Shown here piece after piece: positions 18,237 to 19,717 of a stretch of DNA of 19,717 bases (positions are counted from its first letter, which is position 1; each line of letters begins with the position of its first letter). Source of the stretch: Rhynchonema sp. JSB1_4. Lineage: Eukaryota > Nematoda > Chromadorea > Monhysterida > Xyalidae. The notes beneath the pieces were generated by a model that saw only the letters and a list, made by a program, of their open reading frames with translations, did not search any database and was not told the origin of the DNA. The position numbers were made by a program, and so were the translations under genes. Where the stretch lies: positions 1-19,717 of the forward strand of contig JASAMV010006612.1 in NCBI GenBank assembly GCA_030248065.1. The letters run 5' to 3'.

Positions 18237-18378
18237 AAAGTGTTATGTTCGTCGAACTTCATGCCATTCAAAAGTTTGTAACAGTTCGATAAAGATGGAA
18301 TCACATGCTTGGAGATAACAATACATCGTGTTATGTAATGTATTATCGCCACAATTATAGGTGGCAAGTCTCAGTAAA

Positions 18379-19475
18379 CTAGTACTTCCTCAACTCACTT
18401 TTTCGGCCTGAGACAATTCTAACCACTATCCAGCGCCAATGGGTCATTGAATGGGTACCAAAATCTCCAATCAAATGCAGTATGTGGCCTTGCGGAAAAG
18501 AATGAAGCTCTTGCTTGAACATGAACACAAGCGCAAAAAGGGAGGTGCGAGCGCAAGCTACATATATAAGTGGTGCGGGTTCGTGCTGTTCGGTGTTCAA
18601 CGAACCACCGCGCATAACAGCCGTTACTATCCTTCCGTCGGGTCTAGGCGACAGAACGAGTTCCACCGGACTAGCCGTTATCGACGGGCGTTTCACGTCC
18701 CCTTCGAAATGACCCAATCGGAGATTGTAGTCAGCCATCCTCAATTCTCCCTCCGGTTCGAAGTATACACACTTCACGATAGGTTCGTACAGTATGTCGT
18801 ACTCATATTTGTGTTCAGTTTGGTTGGGACCTCCAGTAGCACTTTCAGGCGTGCCACAGCCTGCTTCATCCTGTTGGCTGCTCGTACATTCTTCAACTGA
18901 GGCACCATGCCACAGGGTTTGCGCTTTCTCAGCACTATACGCATCGACACACTGACTGTGTGCGACTGCACTGGGTAGCCCAGTTCGGGTAGGTCGAAAT
19001 ACCGTGTGCGTTCTCTGAGCGCATTCTCAAGCACATTCGGCATGGACAACATCGGGTCCTTATTCCGACACATACCATTGTGCAATCCACAAGTCACGGG
19101 TTCGGAACCCTCTTGCAGTGGCATGCCCGGACTGTGGCGGTCTCCATATGGTAGCACTCGTATCGGCAACCGGTTATCGAGTATCTCGCCCCATTTGTCA
19201 AGCAATTGACGCGTCTTGGCGGATCTCGGTGACCGTGCTTGCTCAATCTCAAACAATCCGCGAGCCTCGGTAGAATACCGGTCTTCAAGCTCGCACAAAG
19301 GTTCCTGCGTCAGCGAGTTCACATTCAAATACTCCGAAATTCTGGCAGCAAGCAATCGATCATGGGGTAGCTCCTCTGCATACAACCATTTCAACAGATG
19401 GTCACTGATGCGTGGTGAATATGATGTCAACCACTTCGTCATGCAACTGCCAAGGTTCAGCGAACCGAGGCTCAT
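18379..19475 (-). CDS. unrecognised coding region, two overlapping open frames
   Basis: Two long open frames in different phases cover this interval. One runs 19475-18774 (233 codons from its ATG; motifs RLLAARISEYL, LLDKWGEILDNRLPIRVLPY). The other is open from 19026 to 18379 (216 codons; CVYFEPEGEL, then SITASPVELVLSPRPDG). They overlap by about 250 bp, and at their boundary the stop of the first sits in an ATGA with an in-frame ATG of the second. The second lies in the same phase as the open frame at the window edge. Composition is richer in G and C than the rest of the window, and residue choice looks coding. I do not recognise the family; a cellular gene with a short intron, a frame-shifted relic, or a retroelement-derived gene are all possible. 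Confidence 0.4.
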
Positions 19476-19717
19476 TCAGCCAGTCCACTTGCCATAACAC
19501 CTGGCGTGGCTGGTCTTCTTCGAGCTCTTCCAGCGTGTACAGATCAATCGTATTCTCTCTGATTGACTCTGACTCGGACTGGTATCTCTCACGGACTCGC
19601 ATACGTCCGGTTTCTGTCTCCGAACTCACGTAACGGACCTGACGCGCCGGCCGCGCTCGTCCGGTTTCATTCTCTTCCTTCCAACACTCCGCGTAGACTT
19701 CCTGCGCCGTCCGCGCC
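19402..19717 (-). CDS. 5'-partial open frame with 18-residue repeats
   Basis: Open from the window edge to TGA at 19402, 104 codons, start lying outside. It begins with two imperfect 18-residue units that each end ETG (ENETG and TETG) and a third, diverged unit rich in Arg, Glu and Ser (RVRERYQSESES). An acidic, Trp-containing segment follows (LEELEEDQPRQVLWQVDWLN). No domain is recognised. It probably continues into the open frame at 19475-18774 through a frame change or a splice within 19475-19402. Confidence 0.45.
   Translation of the reverse strand, partial: ARTAQEVYAECWKEENETGRARPARQVRYVSSETETGRMRVRERYQSESESIRENTIDLYTLEELEEDQPRQVLWQVDWLNEPRFAEPWQLHDEVVDIIFTTHQ

Noticed and set aside
18379..19717. 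Retroelement envelope-type glycoprotein or gag gene
   Set aside because: The position and lack of evident introns suggested it, but I could not identify protease, reverse transcriptase, integrase, a zinc knuckle or a convincing glycoprotein motif, nor any LTR in the window.

Overview
This is a gene-poor stretch of an invertebrate animal genome. The genes are split by GT-AG introns, and the introns and spacers are full of short inverted-repeat elements. The phylum cannot be fixed from sequence alone. A short TTAGGC run (the nematode telomere motif) and several 51-70 nt introns would fit a nematode, but the splice acceptors vary more than the near-uniform TTTTCAG of Caenorhabditis. Most long open frames are chance frames or frames inside repeats. 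Four coding loci stand out, three of them rebuilt here exon by exon from splice signals and frame phase.

Layout. Positions 1-2803 hold no gene I can support, only a 253-bp foldback element (812-1064) and a nested palindrome (2307-2611). A complete 4-exon gene on + (2804-4898) encodes a RASL10-type atypical Ras-like GTPase ending in a CAAX box, with a 101-nt hairpin 57 nt past its stop. Convergent to it, a 14-exon gene on - (10904-5787) encodes a predicted secreted protein of about 659 residues: signal peptide, Cys-rich N-terminal region, one EGF-like module and four sushi/CCP modules. From 10905 to 13561 there are only doubtful ORFs and repeats. An F-box/leucine-rich-repeat-like gene on + (about 13791-17636) has three or four recognisable exons, separated by a TTAGGC-containing foldback and by a 2-kb intron holding two inverted hAT-type MITEs and a tRNA-like SINE fragment. 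The right edge (19717-18379, - strand) has long open frames that begin outside the window, with an 18-residue tandem repeat and unresolved frame changes.

The clearest theme is intron growth. In the sushi gene, introns without an element are 51-198 nt. Three neighbouring introns of 331, 425 and 645 nt each contain one nearly intact MITE, and without it would be about 70-100 nt. The large introns of the RASL10-like and F-box genes are likewise filled by foldback or hAT-type elements. The three recognisable genes have unrelated functions and nothing suggests a pathway or operon.
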